Origin: Brevundimonas poindexterae
GTDB taxonomy: Bacteria > Pseudomonadota > Alphaproteobacteria > Caulobacterales > Caulobacteraceae
Assembly: GCF_020524625.1 (NCBI RefSeq)
Contig: NZ_JAIVLL010000001.1
Coordinates: forward strand, 1,138,684-1,202,683
Reading direction: 5' to 3'
Length of the DNA: 64,000 nucleotides
The notes under the pieces: model-generated
Databases searched by the model: none
What the model saw: only the letters and a program-made list of their open reading frames with translations
Told to the model about the DNA's origin: nothing
Made by a program: the position numbers and the translations under genes
Shown here: piece by piece, positions 7,952 through 16,397 of the stretch
How the letters are laid out: each line of letters begins with the position of its first letter
How positions within the stretch are numbered: position 1 is the first letter of the stretch

Positions 7952-9151
7952 TCAGCTCTCGGTCGACACCGCAGTTGCAGCGGCCGGGACACTGTCACGG
8001 GGCGCCGGCGCCGCCGGGCGACGCGCAGGCGTCTCGGCCGAAACCGGCGTGGTGCCGGCCGGAGCGGCCGGACGGATCGCCGCCTGCCCTTGCGGACGGG
8101 GGGCCGTCTGGGCCGGAGCCGCCGTCGCCGGAGCCGCCTGGGCGCGGACGTCATCCTCGGTGCGACCTTCCTGAGCCAGCAGCAGGCTGTAGGCCACAGC
8201 CTGACCGACCTGACGGACGGGTTCGCTCGGGTCCATGCCCGCCTGGATCAGGCGCGGCTCGTCCGAGCCGGTGGACGGCGCGGGATCATAGGCGAAGGCG
8301 CGGCTGGAGCCGCTGCGGCCGCCGAAACGGTAGAAGACGTGGTCCCCGACCTGGCTGACGCGGATCAGCGAGGACCGCCAGCGCGGGCTGACGCCCGTGG
8401 TGTGGAAGTGGGTGGCATTGCCGACCGGCGCATAGACCGAGCCCGACAGGGCCTCGGTCGCGACCTGGCGGGCGCGGTTCCAGGCACCCCGGTTCACGCC
8501 CCGGCGCATGGAGCCGTCGCAGGTGAAGCTGAACTGGCAGCCGGTGCGGCGACCGGCGCCCTGGAAGACGACGGCGCAGATGGTCTTGGGGAAGGCCGGG
8601 TGACGGGCGCGGTTGATGACGACCTGGGCGACCGCCTTCATGCCGTCACGACCTTCGCCGCGGGCTTCGTAATAGACCGCCTGGGTCAGGCATTCGAGAT
8701 CGCGGCTGGCGTCCAGCGCATTGCCGAGGCGGAAGGGCGAGGCCGCCGGATGGGCCGGGCCGGTCGAGGCGAGGCGCAGACCGGGCATACCCGCGGGCGC
8801 GGCCGGGCGCAGCTGTTCCAGACGGGCGGTCAGCAGTTCAGCCTGACGGTCGCGACGGCTGGGACCGGCAACAGTATAGGGATCGTGGCGACGGGCGATG
8901 GCGAGCGCGCTGGCGTCCAGACCACCGGCCGCGGCCACCATGGCCTCTTCCGTGAAGCCGGCCGACGCGGCGCCGTCCAGACGCACGGCCTGGGCACGCA
9001 GGGTCGTGGCCTTGGCCATTGTACCCCCGAGATAGGCAACACCGATCGTGAGACCGAACAGGCCTCCAACCAGGGCCGCCGCGACACCGGGCGTCACGCG
9101 TGAGCGCGCAGAATTGGTGTCGGCAGTCCGGGGCGACAGGGGCGATGACAA
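7952..9151 (-). CDS. SleB-like cell-wall hydrolase, membrane-anchored
   Basis: About 399 residues. A hydrophobic N-terminal segment (VAAALVGGLFGLTIGVAYLGG) precedes the SleB/hydrolase_2 domain. The domain contains CLTQAVYYEARGEG with the likely catalytic Glu, VAQVVINRARHPAFP, GCQFSFTCDG and ATHFHT. It should cleave peptidoglycan glycan strands (lytic transglycosylase type). A ~90-residue Ala/Pro-rich tail ends the protein. The start is uncertain: TTG 9151 just before the membrane segment is used here; ATG 9289 would add 46 residues, but neither has a clear ribosome site. The gene is convergent with nadC, 7 bases apart, and has a paralogue at 13569. Confidence 0.82.
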   Translation of the reverse strand: MSSPLSPRTADTNSARSRVTPGVAAALVGGLFGLTIGVAYLGGTMAKATTLRAQAVRLDGAASAGFTEEAMVAAAGGLDASALAIARRHDPYTVAGPSRRDRQAELLTARLEQLRPAAPAGMPGLRLASTGPAHPAASPFRLGNALDASRDLECLTQAVYYEARGEGRDGMKAVAQVVINRARHPAFPKTICAVVFQGAGRRTGCQFSFTCDGSMRRGVNRGAWNRARQVATEALSGSVYAPVGNATHFHTTGVSPRWRSSLIRVSQVGDHVFYRFGGRSGSSRAFAYDPAPSTGSDEPRLIQAGMDPSEPVRQVGQAVAYSLLLAQEGRTEDDVRAQAAPATAAPAQTAPRPQGQAAIRPAAPAGTTPVSAETPARRPAAPAPRDSVPAAATAVSTES

Positions 9152-9313
9152 AGGCTCAATCCAGGTCCGCAGGGCGCGATGCCGCCCCTTAGGTAGTCTG
9201 TCAGTCTGCGGGGATTCAGGCGAAACCGCGCACACGACGAGGCCGACGCACCGGCAGTCCGCCGATCGTCGGGGACGCGCCTTTAACATAGGCACTGTGG
9301 CGCAAATAGGGTT

Positions 9314-9327
9314 GATTCGCAAGAATC
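9314..9327. promoter_or_regulatory. Inverted pair of GANTC methylation sites
   Basis: GATTC and GAATC flank a GCAA spacer, a perfect inverted repeat in which each arm is a CcrM target. In Caulobacterales GANTC sites are rare outside promoters, where CcrM methylation and GcrA control cell-cycle expression. The site lies upstream of the minus-strand wall hydrolase. Confidence 0.45.
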
Positions 9328-9463
9328 GGGGATGGTGCAGCAATTTTGCCCCACTCCCTGCCATGCCAGTAGATGATCTGTGCTGTCCCTGAGTTATTCT
9401 TGACAGATCAGGCCGCGACAACTGGACGAGGTGACATAAACTGAGTTCAGAGGCGCCCCCGGC

Positions 9464-9478
9464 GCACACAGTGTGTGC
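9464..9478. repeat. 15-base perfect palindrome (operator or hairpin)
   Basis: Arms GCACACA and TGTGTGC around a single G. Located between the divergent promoters of the SleB-like gene and the small lipoprotein gene, 151 bases upstream of the latter. It could be an operator for a dimeric regulator; no regulator is indicated by the neighbours. Confidence 0.4.
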
Positions 9479-9629
9479 ACGGAACCATGTTCACAGTATT
9501 CCAGCCGACCTGAACCTCCGGAAACACTTCTCGGGGCGCGCGGAGCGGAACCGCGAGGCTTACAGCCACGTTTTCCGGTCGATGATTCCTCCCCGGACGG
9601 GTGCCCGTCCCCCAAGAAAGGTTTGACCC

Positions 9630-9821
9630 ATGACCCGCAAGACCCTGATGGCCGCCGCCCTGATCACCACCTTTGGCCTCGTCGTGACCGCCTGCGGCAG
9701 CACGATCGAACAGAAGGCCGCCACCGGCGCCGTGGCGGGCGCCGTTGTCGCCGGCCCGGTGGGTGCGGCCGTCGGCGGTGCCGCCGGCACGGCCATGGGC
9801 CAGGCCGCCAAGGACGACTGA
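9630..9821 (+). CDS. Small glycine-zipper lipoprotein
   Basis: A 63-residue protein with a lipoprotein signal peptide (lipobox VTAC, Cys at about residue 22). The mature part is almost entirely a glycine-zipper repeat (GAVAGAVVAGPVGAAVGG) ending in KDD, as in OsmB/Rcc01693-type outer-membrane lipoproteins. AAAGG lies just upstream of ATG 9630. A role in the envelope is likely; the molecular function is unknown. Confidence 0.8.
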   Translation: MTRKTLMAAALITTFGLVVTACGSTIEQKAATGAVAGAVVAGPVGAAVGGAAGTAMGQAAKDD

Positions 9822-9890
9822 TACCGCCCGGGCAATGAAGACACAGCCCGGCAATACAGCGTCGCCGTATGCCCCGGTGACTTGATCCCC

Positions 9891-9943
9891 CGGCCTTCGG
9901 GCCGTAAAGCCCCCCGGTCAGCGCGCCTCAGCCGCTGACCGGG
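9891..9943 (+). terminator. Two adjacent hairpins downstream of the small lipoprotein gene
   Basis: CGGCC-TTCG-GGCCG (9891-9904) has a stable UUCG-type tetraloop. CCCGGTCAGCG / CGCTGACCGGG (9913-9923 and 9933-9943) forms a perfect 11-base stem with a 9-base loop. There is no U-tract, so they may act as transcript-end protection or a weak terminator rather than a classical intrinsic terminator. Confidence 0.45.
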
Positions 9944-10005
9944 TCCGGCTGCAAGAGCCGGATCGCCGCCCCCGCTGACCAACCCCTCCAGCTGACCGAG
10001 ACTTG

Positions 10006-10386
10006 ATGAGAGATCTGAAGCAGACCGGCTTTGCCGATCGCCTGGCCACACAGGCCGAAGCCAAAAAAGCCCTTCTGGCCCGGTTCAAGCCCAAGCCGTC
10101 GATTCCCGATCCCGACTTCGACAAGCGCGCGGAACGTGCTGCTGCGGAGAAGGAAGCAGCACGGCTGGAGAAGCTGCGCCTGAAAGAAGAGAAGGACGCC
10201 GAGAAGCGCGCCGCCCAGGAAGCCGCTCGCCGCGAGGCCGAAGCCAAGAAGGCCGCCGCCGAACAGGCCAAGTTCCAGACCGCCGAGCAGATCGCGGAAG
10301 AGCGCCGCAACGAGCGCCGCGAACGCAAGGCCGCGATCAAGGCCGAGCAACGCGCCCGTCGCGCCGAAAAGAAGATGCGCCGCTGA
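10006..10386 (+). CDS. DUF6481 family charged coiled-coil protein
   Basis: A 126-residue, highly charged protein beginning MRDLKQTGFADRLATQAEAKKALLARFK, a signature of the DUF6481 family found in alphaproteobacteria. Residues ~45-126 are a continuous Lys/Arg/Glu/Ala-rich helix with predicted coiled coil. ATG 10006 is chosen over TTG 10003. Function unknown; the basic C-terminus (RRAEKKMRR) could bind nucleic acid. Confidence 0.75.
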   Translation: MRDLKQTGFADRLATQAEAKKALLARFKPKPSIPDPDFDKRAERAAAEKEAARLEKLRLKEEKDAEKRAAQEAARREAEAKKAAAEQAKFQTAEQIAEERRNERRERKAAIKAEQRARRAEKKMRR

Positions 10387-10400
10387 TCGTCTGACCGCGG

Positions 10401-12806
10401 TCAGACCTTGAGCACCGCCTTCAGGGCATCGGCGGCAAACGGCTTGCGGATCAGCGCCCAGGGCGCGTCGCGCAGGGCCTCGTCGACATCGTCGCCCGCA
10501 TAGCCCGTGGCCAGTACGATCCGCATCTCGGGATAGAGGTCCGCCGCCCGTTGCGCGAGATCCAGTCCGGACATGCCGCCCGGCATGACGATGTCGGTCA
10601 GCAGCAGGTCAAACGTGCCGGTCCTGAGCCGCTTGAGGGCTGAAGCGCCGTCGGCGGCCGTGGTGACCTTGAGGCCGAGCGTCTCGAGGATCGCCACCGC
10701 AATGGCCTGAACCTCGGGATCATCCTCGACCAGCAGGACCGAGCGCCGCTCGACCGGGTCTTCGGCCCCTGTCGCGGCAGCCACCGGCTGGCTGGTTTCG
10801 TCGGCCGTGGCGACCGGCAGATACATGTCCATCCGGGTTCCGGTGCCGTCCGCCGACGTGACGTGGATGGCGCCCCCGCTCTGCTTCAGGAAGCCATAGA
10901 CCTGGGACAGACCGAGGCCGGTGCCCTTGCCGACGGCCTTGGTGGTGTAGAAGGGCTCAAAGATCCGGTCGCGCAGATCGTCGGGAATGCCGGGGCCGTC
11001 GTCCACCACGCTGATGCGCACATAGTCGCCGGGCTCCAGATCCGCGACATCGCCGGCCCGCACCTTCATCTGGCGGGTCTCGACCTCGACCTTGCCCGTG
11101 CCGCCCACCGCGTCGCGCGCATTGACCAGCAGGTTCAGCAGGGCGGCCTCGAACTGGGCGGTGTCGACCCGGATGCGGGCGCCGCCGCGGCGGAGTTTCG
11201 AGCTGTAGGTCATGCCCCCGCCCAGCGCCCCGCGGATCAGGGGTTCGCCCTCGCGGATCAGGGCGTTCACATCGACGGTTTCCGGCCGGAGCGCCTGACG
11301 CCGCGAGAAGGCCAGAAGCTGGTGCGTCAGCCGCTCGCCGCGCCGGGCCGCGCTGAGGGCCGCCTCGGTCAGCTTCAGGCGCCGGGCCTCGTCCACCTTG
11401 TTGTTCAGCAGCATGTCGAGGCCGCCGATGACGACCGTCAGCAGGTTGTTGAAGTCATGGGCCACGCCCCCGGTCAGCCGTCCGACCGCCTCCATCCGCT
11501 GGGCATGCATGAGGTCGGCCTCGGCCTGGGCCTTGTCCATCAGGGCCTTGCCGACCCGCTCCTCGAGCAGCTCATTGATGCGCTTGAGGTCGACCTCGGC
11601 CTGTTTGGCGTCGGTGACGTCAAAGGCCACCCCGACGAAGCCCTGGACCTTGGCCTGGGCGTCGAGGCGCGGCCGGGAGAAGGACCTGAGCCAGCGCCAT
11701 TCTCCGTCCGCGCGGCGGTATCGCGCCTCCAGGCTGAAGGGTTGGCCGGTGGCCTCTCCGGCGATCGACTCGGCGACGACGCGGTCATGATCGTCCGGGT
11801 GAATGAAGGCACGCCAGTCGGTCTGCAGGGTGGTCGCATGATCCGCGCCCATGAACCGGCGATAGGCCTCGTTGACGAACTCGCGGGTGCGGTCGGCGGC
11901 CGTCACCCAGATCAGGACGGGCGCGTCATTGGCCATGTCGCGGAAGCGCTCCTCGCTCTCGCGGAGCGCGCTTTCCACCTGCCGGACCTCGGACAGATCG
12001 ATGTTGGCGCCGACCATGCCGAGAAAGACGCCCCGGGCGTCGAACCGCGGACGGGCGTGGGTCTCGAGGATGCGCCACTCCCCGTCGGAACGCAGGTACC
12101 GGGCTTCTATCTGCAGGGGGGTGCGGGATTTCAGCGCCGCCAGGCTGGCGTTCCAGACCCGCTCGCGATCCTCGGGATGAATGGCGTCCAGCCAAGGCGT
12201 CGGATCCCCGAGGTCGGTCGGTCGATCGCCCCAGAAGCGGCGATACTCGGCATTCAGATAGACCCGTCCCTCGACGTCGGCGGTCCAGAGCATGACCGGG
12301 GCCACATCGGCGATGTCCCGGAAGCGCGCCTCATATTCGTCCACGCGAACCGCGGTTGCGCGCAGGTCCGCGACCGTCTCGTCCAGACGCCGCATGGCGC
12401 GTCTGAGGGCGGACGCGACCCAGGTGACGAACAGGCCGACCAAGATGAAATTCGCGGTGGCCACACGGCCGAGGTTGCTGGAGATGCCGACTCCCGCCGT
12501 GTCGGGCCCGGCCACCCACCAGCCCCCCAGCAGGCAGACCATCACCGCCACGCCGCCGGCAATCCGGCCGCCCGCCAGCGCAGCCAGCACCACCGCCGGC
12601 AACAGGATCATGAAGCCCGTGACGCCCTCGTAGAAGGTCGACAGGGCCAAGCGTACGGCGAGGCCCGCCGCGGCGGCCAGCAGGCCGATGACGATGGACT
12701 GGACGATGCCGGGCGGTGGCGTGCGGGCCAGACGGGCCAGCATGGCGTCGGCACTGAGGCGGGCGCGGCCGGGGTCGGTCGAGTCCTGGTCCCCGCTGCG
12801 ATTCAT
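10401..12806 (-). CDS. Hybrid sensor histidine kinase with two PAS domains and a receiver
   Basis: 801 residues. Order: N-terminal membrane region of about four helices (residues ~35-135), PAS (~150-265), PAS (~280-395), a short coiled coil, HisKA with GGVAHDFNNLLTVVIGG (phospho-accepting His in VAHDFNN), HATPase_c with NLLVNARDA, VVDDGPGIP and GKGTGLGLS, then a receiver domain SVLLVEDDPEV...LLLTDIVMPGGMSG with the phospho-Asp in LTDIVMP. It is an orphan hybrid kinase with no response regulator alongside. The signal is unknown. It is divergent from dps, with a 171-base shared upstream region. Confidence 0.92.
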   Translation of the reverse strand: MNRSGDQDSTDPGRARLSADAMLARLARTPPPGIVQSIVIGLLAAAAGLAVRLALSTFYEGVTGFMILLPAVVLAALAGGRIAGGVAVMVCLLGGWWVAGPDTAGVGISSNLGRVATANFILVGLFVTWVASALRRAMRRLDETVADLRATAVRVDEYEARFRDIADVAPVMLWTADVEGRVYLNAEYRRFWGDRPTDLGDPTPWLDAIHPEDRERVWNASLAALKSRTPLQIEARYLRSDGEWRILETHARPRFDARGVFLGMVGANIDLSEVRQVESALRESEERFRDMANDAPVLIWVTAADRTREFVNEAYRRFMGADHATTLQTDWRAFIHPDDHDRVVAESIAGEATGQPFSLEARYRRADGEWRWLRSFSRPRLDAQAKVQGFVGVAFDVTDAKQAEVDLKRINELLEERVGKALMDKAQAEADLMHAQRMEAVGRLTGGVAHDFNNLLTVVIGGLDMLLNNKVDEARRLKLTEAALSAARRGERLTHQLLAFSRRQALRPETVDVNALIREGEPLIRGALGGGMTYSSKLRRGGARIRVDTAQFEAALLNLLVNARDAVGGTGKVEVETRQMKVRAGDVADLEPGDYVRISVVDDGPGIPDDLRDRIFEPFYTTKAVGKGTGLGLSQVYGFLKQSGGAIHVTSADGTGTRMDMYLPVATADETSQPVAAATGAEDPVERRSVLLVEDDPEVQAIAVAILETLGLKVTTAADGASALKRLRTGTFDLLLTDIVMPGGMSGLDLAQRAADLYPEMRIVLATGYAGDDVDEALRDAPWALIRKPFAADALKAVLKV

Positions 12807-12977
12807 GCGTCTGGCCCCCGCCGCATCACCCGAATTTCACTGAGGTTTGAACGCAAGCGTGGCTGTCGCGTTCCGGAGCGCACAGGGCGGACCGCGAGCG
12901 ACTGTGGATGGTTGTTCCATGCCGTGTCCGTGCCCATCTGCAATCCCTGATCCGCATCCGCAACCCGAGGAGTTGTC

Positions 12978-13460
12978 ATGACCACCGCGACCATCCAGAC
13001 CGGCCTGAAGAAGGCGGACCGCAGCCAGGTGTCCGAAGCCCTGACCAAGGTGCTGGCCGACAGCTTCGCTGTCTATCTGAAAACCCACGGCTATCACTGG
13101 AATGTGCGGGGCCCGGAGTTTTTCACCCTGCACAACCTCCTGGAGCAACAGTACACGGAAATCTGGGGCGCGCTCGACGATATCGCCGAACGGATCCGCG
13201 CGCTCGGCATCCTGGCGCCGCAGGGCTATGCCACCTTCGGCAATCTAACGGCCATCAAGGACGGCGATCCCGAGCAGGAGGCCGAGGCCATGCTCAAGGA
13301 GCTGATGCGCGACCACGAGACGCTGATCGCGACGACGCGCGATACCCTGTCGTTGGCCGATGAGGCGGGTGACGAGGCGACGGCCGACCTGATGACCCAG
13401 CGTCTGGCGGCCCACGAGAAATTCGCCTGGATGCTGCGCTCTACCCTGGGCGGTCGCTGA
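12978..13460 (+). CDS. dps: Dps-family ferritin-like DNA-binding protein
   Basis: 160 residues of the Dps/starvation protein family, a dodecamer that binds DNA and oxidises and stores iron using hydrogen peroxide. The di-iron ferroxidase region is visible: KTHGYHWNVRG (His), then HNLLEQQYTEIWGALDDIAERIR (His, Asp and Glu ligands across the subunit interface). The N-terminus is short and Lys/Arg-containing, suited to DNA contact. GAGGAG lies upstream of ATG 12978. It is followed by a perfect 11-base hairpin. Confidence 0.93.
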   Translation: MTTATIQTGLKKADRSQVSEALTKVLADSFAVYLKTHGYHWNVRGPEFFTLHNLLEQQYTEIWGALDDIAERIRALGILAPQGYATFGNLTAIKDGDPEQEAEAMLKELMRDHETLIATTRDTLSLADEAGDEATADLMTQRLAAHEKFAWMLRSTLGGR

Positions 13461-13470
13461 CCCGGTCGGA

Positions 13471-13496
13471 GGCAGGCGGTCGCCGGACCGCCTGCC
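13471..13496 (+). terminator. Perfect hairpin after dps
   Basis: GGCAGGCGGTC-GCCG-GACCGCCTGCC, an 11-base perfect stem with a 4-base loop, 10 bases after the dps stop. No U-run follows, so terminator strength is uncertain. Confidence 0.5.
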
Positions 13497-13568
13497 CGCG
13501 CCTGAAAAAGGCCCGACTGGCGGGATATCGTCGTGCTTCAGAGCGATGAAAGTCCCATATTCCCTGTG

Positions 13569-14714
13569 ATGAAACAGCTTGCGACACTGCTGGCGTGGGT
13601 GAAGGCCCGGTTCCCGGACGGCCGTCTGTCGGGGCTGAGCCTTGTCGCCCTCATGGCCCTGTCCGGAGTGGCTATGACGGCCAGCTCTGCGGCCCGGCCC
13701 GAGCTGGATGGCACCGGGCGCGCCGTTCTCAGCGCTACCGGCGGCGATCTGGGCTCCGACGATCTCGATGCCATGGCCGCGCGAACCACCCCTGAGCAGC
13801 TGGGGCTGGTCGCTACGCCGACCCTGGTCGTGGGCGAGACCGGGCTGGAGGCGCAGCGTCTGAACGCGGCCCGCCCGGTGGCCGCCGGGCTGCTGCGGCC
13901 CGCGCGCCCCTTCAGCCTCGGCCGGATCGCCACGGCGGATCGCAACCGGGCCCTGCGCTGTCTGACGCAGGCCGTCTATTATGAAGCCGCGCTGGAGCCG
14001 CGCGCCGGTCAGGAGGCGGTCGCCCAGGTGGTGTTGAACCGGGTTCGCGACCCGAACTTCCCCAATACGGTCTGCGGCGTGGTGTTCGAGGGGGCCGAGC
14101 GGGTGACGGGCTGCCAGTTCAGCTTCACCTGCGATGGCGCGCTGGGGCAGGCCCCGGTCGGATGGGCCTGGAAGCGGGCTGAGGACGTGGCCCGTCGGGC
14201 GCTGGACGGTCATGTCTCCGAGCGCGTGGGCACCGCCACCCACTATCACGCCGACTATGTCTTCCCCTGGTGGGCGCCCAGCCTGGGCAAGATCGACCAG
14301 ATCGGGGCGCATATCTTCTATCGCTGGAAGGGCTATCCCGGCGAGACGGCCGCCTTTTCGCAGTCCTATGCCGGGCGCGAGCCGGTGATTGACGAGGCGC
14401 GCTTCTCGCAGCCGCGCATCCTGATGGCCGATGCCACGGAGGAAGAAGCCCTGACCGCTCCCGACGGGACGGTGGTGGGCGCGCCGCCGCGTACGGTCGA
14501 GATCAACGGCCAGACCCGTGTGGTCGGCGCGGCCAGTCTGGGAGGCCGGCGTCAGCCGACGCCCGAAGAGATCGCCGAGATCAATCGCAATCTGGCGGAT
14601 TTCGAGGAACAGGGCCCTGCGCCCACACGTGTGGCGCCCACGCCCGTCCCCGGCGTGGTCGGGCTGGAGGTCGAGGAAGTGGGCCGCCCTTCGCGCCAGT
14701 CGGCAGGCCGATAG
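13569..14714 (+). CDS. SleB-like cell-wall hydrolase (second paralogue)
   Basis: About 381 residues with an N-terminal hydrophobic segment (LSLVALMALSGVAMTA) and a SleB/hydrolase_2 domain: RCLTQAVYYEAALEP, VAQVVLNRVRDPNFP, GCQFSFTCDGAL, ATHYHADYV. It is clearly paralogous to the protein at 7952-9151, but the EARGE motif is EAALE here: the first Glu is kept and the Arg-Gly is lost. The C-terminal ~120 residues are low-complexity and unrelated to the first paralogue. The start is ambiguous between ATG 13569 and an in-frame GTG at 13533. Probable envelope peptidoglycan hydrolase. Confidence 0.8.
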   Translation: MKQLATLLAWVKARFPDGRLSGLSLVALMALSGVAMTASSAARPELDGTGRAVLSATGGDLGSDDLDAMAARTTPEQLGLVATPTLVVGETGLEAQRLNAARPVAAGLLRPARPFSLGRIATADRNRALRCLTQAVYYEAALEPRAGQEAVAQVVLNRVRDPNFPNTVCGVVFEGAERVTGCQFSFTCDGALGQAPVGWAWKRAEDVARRALDGHVSERVGTATHYHADYVFPWWAPSLGKIDQIGAHIFYRWKGYPGETAAFSQSYAGREPVIDEARFSQPRILMADATEEEALTAPDGTVVGAPPRTVEINGQTRVVGAASLGGRRQPTPEEIAEINRNLADFEEQGPAPTRVAPTPVPGVVGLEVEEVGRPSRQSAGR

Positions 14715-14788
14715 TTCCTTATTGAAACCCGCGGGCCGCCCCTGCATTGATAGGGTCTTGTGGCACTTCTGCCTTTTCCGGAACCGGG

Positions 14789-16321
14789 ATGTCCGACACC
14801 ACCTCTGCCCCCTCGGGCTGGACCGAAGCCGAACGTCTGGCCGCCCTGCGCGACTACGACATTCTGGACACGGAGCCGGAGCGCGCGTTCGACGACATCG
14901 TCGATCTGATCGCCACCCTGTTCGACGCCCCGATTGCCGTGGTCAATCTGATTGACGAAGGGCGGCAGTGGTTCAAGGCCGAGAAGGGCCTCGGCGTGCG
15001 CGAGACGCCGCTGGAGAGCAGCTTCTGCGCCCATGCGATCCTCGAGGCTGACCGTATGGTCGTGCCGGACGCCACCCAGGATACCCGCTTCACCTGCAAC
15101 CCCCTGGTCACCGATGCGCCCGGCCTGCGCTTCTATGCCGGTCAGCTGTTGAAGTCGGCGGAGGGCCTGCCGCTCGGCACCCTGTGCGTTCTGGACACCA
15201 GGGCCCGGCCGGAAGGCCCGACCGAACTGCAGCTCAAGGCCCTCGAGGTGCTGGCGGATCAGGTGATGACCCAGCTGAACCTGCGCCGCGCGCTGAAGCA
15301 CCAGCAGAGGTCGGAAGCCGAGTTTCGCGCCATCGCCGACTCCATGCCCCAGATGGTGTGGTCGACCCTGCCGGACGGCCACCACGACTATTACAATGCG
15401 CGCTGGTACGAGTTCACGGGCGTGCCGCCCGGCTCGACCGACGGCGAAGGCTGGAACGACATGTTCCACCCGGAGGACCAGGAGCGGGCGTGGGAGCGGT
15501 GGCGTCATTCGCTGGCGACCGGCGACCCCTATGAGATCGAATACCGGCTGCGCCGCCATGACGGGGTCTATTGCTGGACGCTGGGCCGGGCCATGCCGGT
15601 GCGCGACGCCGAGGGCCGGATCGTGCGCTGGTTCGGGACCTGCACCGATATCGACGACCTCAAGCGCATGGATCAGGCCAAGGAGCTGCTGAGCCAGGAG
15701 CTGAGCCACCGGATCAAGAACATCTTTGCCGTGGTCTCGGCGCTGGTGGCCCTGTCGGCGCGCCAGCATCCGGAGGCGCGGCCGTTCGCCCAGTCGCTGC
15801 GCACCCGCATCAATGCCCTGGCCCGGGCCCATGAATTCGTGCGGCCCCACAGCGACGTCTCGCGCCCCACCATGGGCGACATGACGCTGCACGGTTTCCT
15901 CGCGGCGCTGTTCACCCCCTACACCGACGAGCAGGGCCAGCCCCGGGTGCGGATCACCGGCGATGACGCCGCCTTTGACGACCAGGCCGCCACCTCGGTC
16001 GCCCTGCTGTTCCACGAACTGGCCACCAATGCCGCCAAATACGGCGCCCTGTCGGTCGAGGGGGGCTATGTGGACGTGGAAACGGACCACAGTCAGGCGG
16101 GTCTGTATCGCCTGGCGTGGCGGGAGCGTCAGGGACCCGCGATCGATGGCGTGCCGCAGAAGTCCGGTTTTGGGTCTTCGCTGGCCACGCTTTCCGTTGA
16201 AGGGCAGCTCGCGGGGAAATTAACACGCAACTGGAACCCGGACGGCCTGGAAGTGTTGGTCGAGCTGCCCGCGACCGCCCTGTCGCGCCGTAACGCTGCA
16301 CGCGTGGTTACAAAGGCGTAA
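14789..16321 (+). CDS. HWE-family sensor histidine kinase (GAF-PAS)
   Basis: 510 residues, no membrane segments. GAF domain at ~10-165 (LIDEGRQWFKAEKGLG and HAILEADRMVVPDA are typical), PAS with PAC at ~185-300 (NARWYEFTGVPPGS), then an HWE-type kinase domain: ELSHRIKNIFAVV with the phospho-accepting His, FHELATNAAKYGAL as N-box, and the family-defining W-x-E in LAWRERQ. ATG 14789 is used. The receiver gene at 16398 follows 76 bases downstream and is the natural partner. Related kinases feed the general stress pathway in alphaproteobacteria; whether this one does is not shown. Confidence 0.9.
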   Translation: MSDTTSAPSGWTEAERLAALRDYDILDTEPERAFDDIVDLIATLFDAPIAVVNLIDEGRQWFKAEKGLGVRETPLESSFCAHAILEADRMVVPDATQDTRFTCNPLVTDAPGLRFYAGQLLKSAEGLPLGTLCVLDTRARPEGPTELQLKALEVLADQVMTQLNLRRALKHQQRSEAEFRAIADSMPQMVWSTLPDGHHDYYNARWYEFTGVPPGSTDGEGWNDMFHPEDQERAWERWRHSLATGDPYEIEYRLRRHDGVYCWTLGRAMPVRDAEGRIVRWFGTCTDIDDLKRMDQAKELLSQELSHRIKNIFAVVSALVALSARQHPEARPFAQSLRTRINALARAHEFVRPHSDVSRPTMGDMTLHGFLAALFTPYTDEQGQPRVRITGDDAAFDDQAATSVALLFHELATNAAKYGALSVEGGYVDVETDHSQAGLYRLAWRERQGPAIDGVPQKSGFGSSLATLSVEGQLAGKLTRNWNPDGLEVLVELPATALSRRNAARVVTKA

Positions 16322-16327
16322 CCACGC
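16302..16327. repeat. Perfect 10-base inverted repeat at the kinase stop codon
   Basis: GCGTGGTTAC / GTAACCACGC with spacer AAAGGC; the kinase TAA lies inside the second arm. As RNA it makes a strong hairpin between the kinase and the receiver gene; as DNA it is a good dimeric operator. There is no U-tract. Confidence 0.5.
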
Positions 16328-16350
16328 AACCGGCATATCCCTTGCACGTT
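16326..16350 (+). promoter_or_regulatory. Possible EcfG-type promoter for the receiver gene
   Basis: GCAAC, 16 bases, CGTT, against the alphaproteobacterial general-stress consensus GGAAC-N16/17-CGTT. One mismatch in the -35 box, so only a weak candidate. It would put the stand-alone receiver under stress control separately from the kinase. Confidence 0.25.
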
Positions 16351-16397
16351 CGTTTTGAAGACTCTCCCGTTCACAGTTTTTGACACTCCTGCCTGCC

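Larger units (their letters stand above)
9152..9629. other. Divergent intergenic region with GANTC sites and palindromes
   Basis: No convincing gene on either strand in these ~480 bases between two divergent genes. GANTC (CcrM methylation) sites occur at 9213-9217, 9314-9318, 9323-9327 and 9584-9588. A 15-base palindrome lies at 9464-9478 and a short one (CTGAGTTCAG) at 9441-9450. A TTGACA at 9400 has no matching -10 box at normal spacing. The upstream half may hold extra N-terminal codons of the SleB-like gene. Confidence 0.6.

Noticed and set aside
9400..9440. TTGACA followed by CATAAA as a promoter for the small lipoprotein gene
   Set aside because: Spacing between the boxes is about 28 bases, far from the 16-18 needed.
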